DNA of 64,000 nt from Aphrocallistes beatrix (Eukaryota > Porifera > Hexactinellida > Sceptrulophora > Aphrocallistidae): positions 4,963,571 to 5,027,570 of the forward strand of contig OY725492.1 of assembly GCA_963281255.1 (NCBI GenBank). The letters run 5' to 3'. The notes under the pieces are model-generated. The model was not told where the DNA came from and did no database searches. It saw only the letters and a list, made by a program, of their open reading frames with translations. The position numbers and the translations under genes were made by a program. Positions 56,701-59,320 of the stretch are shown here, one piece after another. How positions within the stretch are numbered: the stretch's first letter is position 1; each line of letters starts with the position of its first letter.

Positions 56701-58732
56701 ATTTTCTGAGCTGAAGAATTCGGCTTATAAGGAACAAGATCCAATATATGCTCATGAGTAGGAAACACAGAGGCAATGCAGATAATATCACAATTGAAAC
56801 TTGCATTATAACTTTATATGTTAGTTAACTTGAAACTTAAATATACCTATTTATAGCCTATGATTTCAATTCGGAGACTGATGTAGCAGAAACTTTCCTT
56901 CTAGGATGATATCTCAACAAGGGATATCATATGTTAAATATATTTAATCTTATTTACAAGTTGAGTTGTGAGTTTATACTCGGCATTATGTCATCATATT
57001 TGAATTAGTTTATCCCAGTTTTATTCAATTTCAAAAAATGAAAAGGCCTCATGACTTAGAAATTTAACCTTAATTCTTTCTAAATCATAGTCATATGCTT
57101 ATCAACTCCACTCTACATCTGATATGAGTAGTGGCTACATATAATAAGTACAACTAATATATTATAAGCTCAGCTCTGTTTATTAAGTGCAAAAAGATCA
57201 TTTTTAATATTTCCTTTTTAATGGCACTCCTGGATAAAATATACTGCACTATCATACATATAAGGACTGCTCATTTTATGTAAGTTTTACCAAACTTGAT
57301 ATGAACAGTCCCTATATCATGTAGATTTGTAATGATTATTCATATTTTCACACCTTGTCTCAAAACGTGAAAACTAAGTTTATTTTATTATTATTTATTA
57401 ATGTAGGCGCCAATTGACACACAAGCACTCCTGGAGAGGAGTATCCGGAATAAACCAATCAAAGAGCAGCTTCTGCACACCCTGAGAAAGACAGCTGGCA
57501 ACTGTGTCAAGTTCTCATTCATACAGGGCTTGCTTGGCAACCAATTCTCTCCGGAGAATTTACTCAAGACACTGGAACAGATATCTATGTTAGTTCAGGG
57601 TTGGTTTGTCCTAAATTCCTGTGAGCTCTACCCTGCCAACGACACCTTGGAACCTGGACAAGTGGATCCTCTGGAGGTACAGAGGGGACGTGACTATATA
57701 TTGTGCCACTACGCACTATACAAGGGTCTCAACAAAAATGACACATTCCAATTACTCAAGTTGACTACTAGGCAGTTTAATGAGGTGTTCAGTGCTGTGT
57801 CTAGTTTCCATTTTAGAGACAAGCACTGCTTCAAATATGCAGAAGATTCTATTTTTATCAAAGAACACGCTCCCTTGTGTAGAAAGCATAATCTCTATTG
57901 GAACGAGGTAGGAACACTTAATGCCTCTCATTTCCTATACTAGTCTTCCATGGTTAGGAATTCTGAACATTTCAAATGGCGCACCCATGTTGAAACACCT
58001 ATTTTTTCATATTTCAGACTACAAAATATTTTTAAAACTTATAATTTATAATTTCTTCATAAATACTCCCTTGGTTAAATTCCTAACATTCCATTCATCA
58101 TGATCTGTATCTAGGTCTACGAGAAGATCAAGAAGCATTTCAAACTCGATAATCCAGTTCCCAAAGAAGTTACCATCTCTCAAAAAATCAAACACAGTTC
58201 CAAGAAAACCTTCTCCCCGGTAGACATAGTGTCTGATGGCATATCAGCTCCTGCCACCAAGAAACCACGTTCAACCACTTCCATAATAGAACCCAGCACC
58301 GTGCGACAGTTGCTGGGAGACTCGCCTATGCCACTGCAACACTTGAAGCAAAAAGTTTTTAAGATTTACAGAGAAATAAAACACGAAAATAAGGAGCTAA
58401 ATGATCTGTTCAAAACGCCAGAGTTGTTTGATGAAGTAATGCATACTATTCTACAGGAAATTAACGCGGCAATTATCCAAATCCCCGCCTCTTCTGGTTC
58501 TAATAATAGTATCATCGTCGTCGCGCGGGAGACCGGCAGTTCCAATGACGTGTACAGAATGGCGCTCATTTCTTCACTGCAGAATAGGCCCAGTCAGCGA
58601 AAAGCAGAACTGACATCAGAATTGAAGAAGTCGATTGGTTCAATTCCTGAGAAGAAAGAGCTGGATCAGATACTGGAGAGTGTCTGTGACGTCACTGGGG
58701 GCTTCTATCAGATCAAAGGATTGGATAGCTGA
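36751..58732 (+). CDS. POLR3E: RNA polymerase III subunit RPC5
   Basis: Exons 36751-36994, 37576-37776, 38045-38316, 57407-57907 and 58115-58732 join with matching phases to 611 residues. The N-terminus has DPVVRSYDVF and LQYPTRPA, typical of the RPC5 dimerisation domain that pairs with RPC4. Later pieces match the family order: RYAVAVLKDRSLHLNPL, LRPDVTHRGDK, RPSTNQNRASQRRK, MLVQGWFVLNSCELYP, and a C-terminal winged-helix-like end with VCDVTGGFYQIKGLD. RPC5 is a Pol III-specific subunit used in initiation at tRNA and 5S genes. Intron three is about 19 kb, and the cluster of TRAF-like genes and a membrane protein gene lie inside it. Joining across that intron is inferred from domain continuity, codon phase 0 on both sides, and GT-AG borders. 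Confidence 0.85.
38591..39871 (-). CDS. TRAF-like protein 1 (degenerate RING, TRAF zinc fingers, MATH)
   Basis: 426 residues, intronless, antisense to POLR3E. In order: residues about 46-72 align with a TRAF RING (YKCPRCKGIMKDC then LCACC), but the central CxH ligands are replaced; about 90-225 has Cys/His-rich TRAF-type zinc fingers (CDWLGKLGNVEYH, CELMCGVVLTRDEM, CELGCGTR); about 230-275 is a coiled coil; about 280-426 is a divergent MATH/TRAF-C domain (VKWSIKHILKYF, FKIYLTLV, IPLSTDLEDF). TRAFs are adaptors for TNF-type and Toll-type receptors; the damaged RING argues against ligase activity. The coiled coil has one 11-residue repeat. The upstream flank is shared with TRAF-like 2. Confidence 0.85.
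   Translation of the reverse strand: MAERIVPLVAEVGTDLCRVELKGGSLGGYRCEILNENLSERENAIYKCPRCKGIMKDCSTTEKGEQLCACCLIVGEQPHSNAPIRITILSLKCSCPLSKRGCDWLGKLGNVEYHMTVCQYVYVSCELMCGVVLTRDEMIGHVREECTQREEACLHCSGMYKVCEMAAHVEVCGKVEVMCELGCGTRMHREDTLYHRQNECSEETVMCPYVKYGCEVMGLKRRELKQHLEENRLLHTELKLDTLAEDNILLKKHIQGLEHELEVKDVEIKSLVEANQFRQKGIVKWSIKHILKYFKPHLGFFSSLGSTLSKDFSIAMYPFTLSHHTTGAGFKIYLTLVKSSNHESLDWPLSMTIITRVISQKDVKDSLLTTIPLIEMQRGNFGLLSSKPIEICSIPLSTDLEDFIRSDCLNLEITICIMKNTTFHSL
39872..40339 (-). promoter_or_regulatory. Upstream region class A of TRAF-like 1
   Basis: About 250 bp before the start codon matches the region upstream of TRAF-like 2 (44542-44800), through landmarks such as ACCACTTACGGCATATA and ACAGTCCGATATTTCAATGA. 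Neither the minus-strand class B nor the plus-strand class C genes have it. Confidence 0.55.
40340..40575 (+). pseudogene. Plus-strand TRAF-like 5' fragment
   Basis: It starts with the class C upstream block (GGTTTGAATTGGATGAT) seen before TRAF-like 4 and 6. It reaches an ATG at 40499 with the family N-terminus (TERIVPLVPEV) and diverges after about 15 codons, stopping at 40575. It is a truncated gene with its promoter left in place. Confidence 0.75.
40975..41290. mobile_element. Tc1/mariner-type MITE, 316 bp
   Basis: CAGTACACCCTCGATAGTCC at the left and GATTAGCGAGGGTGTACTG at the right are inverted copies. TA flanks both ends (40973-40974 and 41291-41292). The interior also has repeated CTAATCCGAAC words. 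It is non-coding. Confidence 0.85.
41461..41531. repeat. (AT)n microsatellite, left
   Basis: A nearly pure AT dinucleotide run of about 70 bp, ending exactly where a mariner-type MITE begins. Confidence 0.95.
41532..41723. mobile_element. Mariner-type MITE inside an AT microsatellite
   Basis: CAGTAGAACTCGGTTAGTA and its inverse TACTAACCGAGTTCTACTG form perfect 19-bp ends. TA flanks both. Internal 'agtacgta' words occur in both orientations. AT repeats on both sides show that it jumped into one microsatellite and split it. Confidence 0.88.
41729..41771. repeat. (TA)n microsatellite, right
   Basis: About 40 bp of TA repeat directly after the MITE, presumably the other half of the interrupted tract. 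Confidence 0.9.
41771..41880. repeat. Dispersed repeat shared with 18431 and 22174
   Basis: From CGAATTGATTGAAGAAACTG to CTCATCATGG this matches both copies inside the Tc1-like remnants with few changes. The minus strand reads as a short Ser/Leu-rich frame in both places, so it may be a worn piece of transposase; this is not certain. Confidence 0.6.
41881..43215. other. Non-coding with transposon and TRAF fragments
   Basis: 42740-42815 is a minus-strand fragment of a TRAF-like 3' coding end ('tgaaaagttgtgttttt', 'gtagagagagggatag'). 42815-42910 is a fragment of the 29872 MITE family. The rest shows nothing recognisable. Confidence 0.55.
43216..44541 (-). CDS. TRAF-like protein 2
   Basis: 441 residues from the family start MAERIVPLV; an in-frame extension of 23 codons upstream is not conserved in paralogs, so I reject it. 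Degenerate RING (YKCLRCEGIMKDC, LCACC), TRAF-type zinc fingers, a coiled coil with two 11-residue repeats (TELKLNTLEEQ, TELKLNALAEN), then MATH-like TGWSIQDILKYFKPN to the end. It shares its C-terminal style (SAERQKICSIPLSTDLKDFI) with TRAF-like 4 and 6, but its upstream region with TRAF-like 1. This mix suggests recombination or conversion within the cluster. Confidence 0.85.
   Translation of the reverse strand: MAERIVPLVAEVGTDLCRVEQEGGSLGGYRCEILTENLSERENAIYKCLRCEGIMKDCSITEKGEQLCACCLREEELSNSNFNEPIHITILSLKCSCPLSKRGCDWLGKLGNVEDHMAVCQYVYVSCELMCGVVLTRNEMIGHVREECTQREEACLHCSGIHKMCEMAEHVEVCGKVEVMCELGCEIRIHREDTLYHRENECSEETVMCPYVKYRCEVVELKRRELKQHLEENRLLHTELKLNTLEEQTELKLNALAENNQSLRSQIESLNVKLEMKDKEIQFLLGEVQYGREGTTGWSIQDILKYFKPNKSNYFWGNNFSKLLEPLEMLTFRLSHTTDATHFNIYFHPIIQPLVPMIPSMFNLYWLFKVKFFVRVICHIDMEHSLLYKSPIIEIKDAYSAERQKICSIPLSTDLKDFIRSGCLDLEVKTRIFKNQYSSPH
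44542..44800 (-). promoter_or_regulatory. Upstream region class A of TRAF-like 2
   Basis: Matches the flank of TRAF-like 1 for about 250 bp, including ACCACTTACGGCATATA and CAATATTTCAATGAAG. Confidence 0.55.
44869..44994 (+). pseudogene. Plus-strand TRAF-like C-terminal fragment
   Basis: An open frame here gives the last about 40 codons of the family (PLSTDLKEFINPGCLDLEV, then KNQDFSSH and stop), with no upstream coding part. It is a leftover of a plus-strand gene close to TRAF-like 2 and 6. Confidence 0.7.
45372..46646 (-). CDS. TRAF-like protein 3
   Basis: 424 residues, intronless. RING-like YRCPRCEGIMKDC and MCACC, TRAF-type zinc fingers, a coiled coil with two 11-residue repeats (TEMKLDTLEEQ, TEMRFNSMVES), and a MATH-like C-terminus starting VKWNIKNIQNYF. 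It is more diverged than the others in both the second repeat and the MATH part. Upstream region class B with a TATA box at 46788-46795. Confidence 0.85.
   Translation of the reverse strand: MAECIVPLVAEVGFELCRVKREGSLGGYMCEILTENLSEKEKTSYRCPRCEGIMKDCSNYEGEQMCACCLRVGEQLQSNEPIRITIKSLKCSCPLFKRGCDWLGKLGNVEYHLAVCEYVYVSCELMCGVVLTRDEMRRHVREECTQREEACWHCSGMHKVCEMAEHVEVCGKVEVMCELGCGTRVKREDTLYHRQSECSEETVMCPYVKYGCEVVELKRRELKQHLEENRLLHTEMKLDTLEEQTEMRFNSMVESFKQQIEDLECKLNLKCKKEFLIEENQFRFEGTVKWNIKNIQNYFKPNVIFPTPGSNVSKEFAVGKYPFTLSYVTNAKYFHIHFIPSKLSNHDMLIWPLRVLIITRVICHVDIKNSQISKTPLIEIHRKDYGKPSSRVQICFIPLSFNLKDFIWFDNLEVEVTLHILKNK
46788..46795 (-). promoter_or_regulatory. TATA box, TRAF-like 3 (class B)
   Basis: TATAAATA on the minus strand, 142 bp before the start codon, inside a block shared with the flanks of TRAF-like 5 and 7. 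Confidence 0.6.
46816..47470. other. Spacer with a duplicated protein-like remnant
   Basis: 47070-47290 matches 51655-51880. The latter has an open frame, while this copy carries several stops. 47330-47600 is the class C upstream block of TRAF-like 4. Confidence 0.6.
47471..47612 (+). promoter_or_regulatory. Upstream region class C of TRAF-like 4
   Basis: GGTTTGAATTGGATGAT through a TATA-like TTATATCAATCCAACTGA about 65 bp before the ATG. It is conserved before TRAF-like 6 (52184-52348) and the 40340 fragment. Confidence 0.6.
47613..48950 (+). CDS. TRAF-like protein 4
   Basis: 445 residues on the POLR3E strand. The start is the ATG after a TTG that opens the frame. RING-like YKCLRCKGIMKDC and MCACC, TRAF-type zinc fingers (CVWLGKLGNVEYH, CGTRVKREDTLYH), then four consecutive 11-residue repeats of the TELKLNxLExQ type (48318-48449), a further coiled coil, and a MATH-like domain from VEWSIQHILKYF. 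Four repeats is the largest number in the cluster. The C-terminus (KKICSIPLSTDLKDFI) groups it with 2 and 6. Confidence 0.85.
   Translation: MAEPIVPLVAEVDVELCRVKGEGGSLKGYRCEIVTENLSERERTIYKCLRCKGIMKDCSTSKRGAQMCACCLRVGEQSHSNAPIRNTILSLKCSCPLSKRGCVWLGKLGNVEYHLDVCQYVYVSCKLMCGVVLTRDEMRRHVREECPQRPKACLHCSGMHKVCEMAEHVEVCGKLEVMCELGCGTRVKREDTLYHRENECSEETVLCPYFKYRCEVVELKRRELKQHLEENRLLHTELKLNTLEKQTELKLNKLEKQTELKLNKLEEQTELKLNKLAEHVGFLENKLLLREKEMELLLKERTRHVGTVEWSIQHILKYFRPNQGNYFWESNFSRQLELVLFPFRLSHTTNATHFNIYFHPITPLYLKISNNHTFSWPIKVIISVRVICQMDIEQSQLYKSPIIEIKDAFSATTKKICSIPLSTDLKDFIRSGCLDLEVRVRIFKD
48318..48449 (+). repeat. 33-bp coding repeat, four copies
   Basis: The unit 'acagaactgaaacttaacaa' plus 'attagaaaaaca' recurs with period 33 bp. 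It encodes an 11-residue coiled-coil (hendecad) unit. Copy number differs between the paralogs. Confidence 0.85.
48951..49450. other. Spacer with hAT-like fragments
   Basis: 49070-49170 has 'accaccaaa'/'tttggtggc' inverted words. 49190-49250 (CAGCGGTGGGCAACCTGGGG) has the look of a hAT-type terminus. No gene. Confidence 0.5.
49451..50761 (-). CDS. TRAF-like protein 5
   Basis: 436 residues. RING-like YKCTRCEGIMKDC and LCACC; TRAF-type zinc fingers; coiled coil with three 11-residue repeats (TEMKLNTLEEQ, TELKLKVLEEQ, TKIKLNELIND); MATH-like domain from VKWNIKNILKIFKPN. It is a close duplicate of TRAF-like 7, differing mainly by lack of about 13 residues in the coiled coil. Class B upstream region. 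Confidence 0.85.
   Translation of the reverse strand: MAERIVPLVAEVGFELCRVKLEGGSLGGYRCEILTENISEREETIYKCTRCEGIMKDCSTTEKGEQLCACCLREEERSHSNSNAPIRITILSLKCSCPLFKRGCDWLGKLGNVEYHLAVCEYVYVSCELMCGVVLTRGEMRRHVREECTQREEVCLHCSRIYEVCEMAEHVEVCGKVEVMCELGCGRRVHREDTLYHRQSECSEETVLCPYVKYGCEVMGLNRRELKQHLEENRLLHTEMKLNTLEEQTELKLKVLEEQTKIKLNELINDNKFLQNQIDFLSEENRLKQEGIVKWNIKNILKIFKPNLRKFSLGSNGSKEFTIAMYQFSLHYHANSSDYFSIYLSPSKSSNHDNLDWPLRVVTSTRVICHRDDRDSMEFTSPLEEIQKEECGMLSSRLIVLCSIPFSTDLEDFIKSDSLDLEVKIRILKNTTFQSV
50903..50910 (-). promoter_or_regulatory. TATA box, TRAF-like 5 (class B)
   Basis: TATAAATA on the minus strand, 142 bp before the start, exactly the spacing seen for TRAF-like 3. Confidence 0.6.
50936..51209. 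other. Spacer with GGATCATCCACGGC inverted word
   Basis: Near 50945-50990 'catccacggcagccgtggatg' is a near-palindrome related to the larger palindrome at 51573-51653. Otherwise AT-rich and without a gene. Confidence 0.55.
51210..51392 (+). pseudogene. PHD-finger remnant
   Basis: A 60-codon frame ends in a PHD-like pattern: CSECKSWYHVHC ... WLCEEC gives CxxC-x4-H-x2-C ... CxxC. The first ligand pair expected in a PHD finger (CxC before KPY) reads YVYKNPY, with Tyr in place of both Cys. It stands alone, near a 51655-51880 remnant, and may derive from a transposon-encoded PHD domain. A donor-like AG|GTATGT after the fourth codon leaves open that it is an exon. Confidence 0.5.
51573..51653. repeat. 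Nested GC-rich palindrome
   Basis: The centre CCATCCACGGCGCCGTGGAT is palindromic, and it is surrounded by a second inverted pair (GCCGTACATGGTCCGG and CCGGACCATGTACGGC). The whole can form a long cruciform. GC content is far above the AT-rich surroundings. Confidence 0.8.
51655..51955 (+). pseudogene. Unknown coding remnant followed by a TRAF-like fragment
   Basis: The frame over 51655-51890 reads as protein (SYDSLIQALMDQLNLYNPTL, RIPITSYHAIILHNP), and a decayed copy sits at 47070-47290. It joins at about 51880 to a piece of TRAF-like 5' coding (GGTTCATTGAAAGAGTACAG to CTACAAGTGA). I do not recognise the first part. Confidence 0.5.
52184..52348 (+). promoter_or_regulatory. Upstream region class C of TRAF-like 6
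   Basis: Shares GTTTGAATTGGATGAT and TTATATCTCAATCCAACTGA with the flanks of TRAF-like 4 and the 40340 fragment. The TATA-like word is about 85 bp before the ATG. Confidence 0.6.
52349..53638 (+). CDS. TRAF-like protein 6
   Basis: 429 residues from the family ATG; a longer in-frame extension through the class C promoter block is rejected because it is promoter sequence in the paralogs. RING-like YRCPRCEGIMKDC and LCACC; zinc fingers (CDWLDKLGNVEDH, CGTRMRHGDTLCH); one short 11-residue unit; a coiled coil; MATH-like domain from VRWRIQRILEYFKPN. The C-terminus groups with TRAF-like 2 and 4. Confidence 0.85.
   Translation: MAERIVPPVAEVSIELCRVKGEGGSLRGYIREMITENLSERERTIYRCPRCEGIMKDCSTTEKGEQLCACCLGVGEESHSNEPIRIKILSLKCSCPLSKRGCDWLDKLGNVEDHLAVCQYVYESCVLMCGVVLTRDEMIRHVREECTQREEACLHCSRIYEVCEMAEHVEVCGKVEVMCELGCGTRMRHGDTLCHRHNECSEDTVMCPYVKYGCKAMELKQRELRQHLEENRLLHTEMKSNAPLAENNQSLRNQIESLNVKLEMKDKEIKFLIEEVQYEREETVRWRIQRILEYFKPNQGNYVLLQKFSRQLESVLFPFTFRLSHTTNATHFNIYFNHSKIPWYLNIPRGPNFYHIKLVFFVRVICHIGIEHSLLYKSPIVEIRDPYSAETNKICSIPLSTDLKGFLKSGCLGLVVRICKFKDQDFSLY
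53847..55196 (-). CDS. TRAF-like protein 7
   Basis: 449 residues, nearly identical to TRAF-like 5. RING-like YKCLRCEGIMKDC and MCACC; zinc fingers; three 11-residue repeats (TEMKLNTLEEQ, TELKLKVLEEQ, TKIKLNELTND), then about 13 extra coiled-coil residues (CLENRLLAKDREI) missing from TRAF-like 5; MATH-like domain. One residue of the N-terminal GGYRC is lost (GGYRW). Class B upstream region. Confidence 0.85.
   Translation of the reverse strand: MAERITPLVAEEGIELCRVKMEGGSLGGYRWILTENLSERERTIYKCLRCEGIMKDCSTTEKGEQMCACCLREKEESHSNSNAPIRITILSLKCSCPQFKRGCDWLGKLGNVEDHLAACLYVYVSCELMCGAVLTSGEMRRHVREECTQREEACLHCSRIYEVCEMAEHVEVCGKVEVMCELGCGRRVHREDTLYHRQSECSEETVLCPYVKYGCEVMGLNRRELKQHLEENRCFHTEMKLNTLEEQTELKLKVLEEQTKIKLNELTNDNKFLQNQIDCLENRLLAKDREIDFLSEENRLKQEGIVKWNIKNILKIFKPNLKLFNLGSNGSKEFTIAMYQFRLHYHTNSPDYFSIYLSPSKSSNHDNLDWPLRVVTSTQVICHRNNIYSMEFTPPLEEIQKEDCGMLSSKLIVLCSIPFSTDLEDFIKSDSLDLEVTIRILKNTTFQSV
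55352..55359 (-). promoter_or_regulatory. TATA box, TRAF-like 7 (class B)
   Basis: TATAAATA on the minus strand, 156 bp before the start, in a diverged version of the class B flank. Confidence 0.55.
55386..55738. other. Spacer
   Basis: No gene. A stretch near 55580-55640 ('tgggccgcagcccacaattt') resembles a hAT-type terminus. Confidence 0.4.
55739..56806 (-). CDS. Seven-helix membrane protein, family unknown
   Basis: 355 residues, intronless, last gene inside the POLR3E intron. Hydrophobic segments lie near residues 3-29, 69-93, 120-149, 167-186, 189-204, 240-260 and 299-331, which fits seven membrane helices with basic loops (RIKKIQFSYKSKSR, REYRRFK). No DRY-like or NPxxY motif is seen, so it is not a plain rhodopsin-type GPCR. 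It could be a chemoreceptor-like or orphan receptor; only the membrane topology is supported. Confidence 0.65.
   Translation of the reverse strand: MQVSIVILSALPLCFLLMSIYWILFLISRILQLRKYIKVALQHTFSATNSSGNMFEQAAYHHQTDVQKYKFLILIIIAEGYAITMNALSQYITANYLAETGIRGITDLNCTRNEISRELVINSVINIIWALQNVAYLYIILLTVLLMQYLTQRIKKIQFSYKSKSRCFIAITVVLSFLIIVSSTVYINRIIFPIIGLIYLYIFLRGVKRFEATLLQRAGERLTQYGRNKEEHREYRRFKITMLFYRLGFILIILANFLIDYPEFLTSVIAYLRCHSPLLQAFTASKYYAIGEEVASYSTLAGYALAYLGGISAFSPFVFITFYTWYVLISKVIRGKSNRTHCYHIGGELTAPFLK
56807..57406. other. Right end of the large POLR3E intron
   Basis: AT-rich with no gene. The branch and acceptor region before 57407 is rich in T and A (TTATTATTATTTATTAATGTAG). Confidence 0.5.
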
Positions 58733-59320
58733 GGGATTAGGTTCTGTTTTATTAATACTCTGATCTAATTTAATTAAATTTAATTTGATAAATCTTTTTA
58801 AACGGAAACGGGCAATTTATAAAGTTCTTTTTCCAACAATCACAAACTGATATTAAATGCTGAATAACAAACAAACAAACAACTTACCATCTCTTCCAAA
58901 TATGTACTTGGAACTTTTCTCACCTATCTTCATTTCTGAGTCAGATTGTTCGTTGGTGGTGGAATGGAACTCTCGGGGTTCATCAGCAAGTGGAGCATTA
59001 GGAAGATCCACTTTGACACCTTCGCTATCTCCTTCGCTGATGTGGATTGTGAGATATGGCGCGCATTACTTGTTGACAGGCGCGTAATCTTACCTGACAG
59101 AACAAACATTAAATTATTTTTACACAGTAGTCCAGTAACAATTTGACTTTTTCTTCTGTGTTACCAAAAGTATGCTCTCTATCTATGAACTTTCTAAAGT
59201 CTAATCTTTCTACAAGCGTATAAAAATGAGAATATCTATAAATATCAAATTGCAAATAGGCTTCCAGCCACTACTGACTATACAAATAGACAGGACACTA
59301 CCACTAAATACCTTAAAACA
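58733..59320. other. Flank of zinc-finger/coiled-coil gene 1, duplicated downstream
   Basis: 58862-59320 matches about 62570-63137 apart from one inserted element. It has a minus-strand frame (EFHSTTNEQSDSEMKIGE) with splice-like borders, open here but with a stop in the second copy, so I do not call a gene. Confidence 0.6.

Larger units (their letters stand above)
38317..57406 (+). other. Large POLR3E intron hosting a nested gene cluster
   Basis: The donor GTAGGT follows ACAGCCAACG-like codons at 38316, and the acceptor AATGTAG precedes 57407. The other POLR3E introns are 207-581 bp, so this 19,090-bp intron is about 30 times longer. It holds seven intact TRAF-like genes on both strands, several fragments, MITEs, AT microsatellites and a membrane-protein gene. 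Confidence 0.75.

Noticed and set aside
58862-59100. Minus-strand exon-like frame (EFHSTTNEQSDSEMKIGE)
   Set aside because: Splice-like borders are present, but the duplicate at 62590-62760 has a stop in the same frame and no adjoining exons were found.
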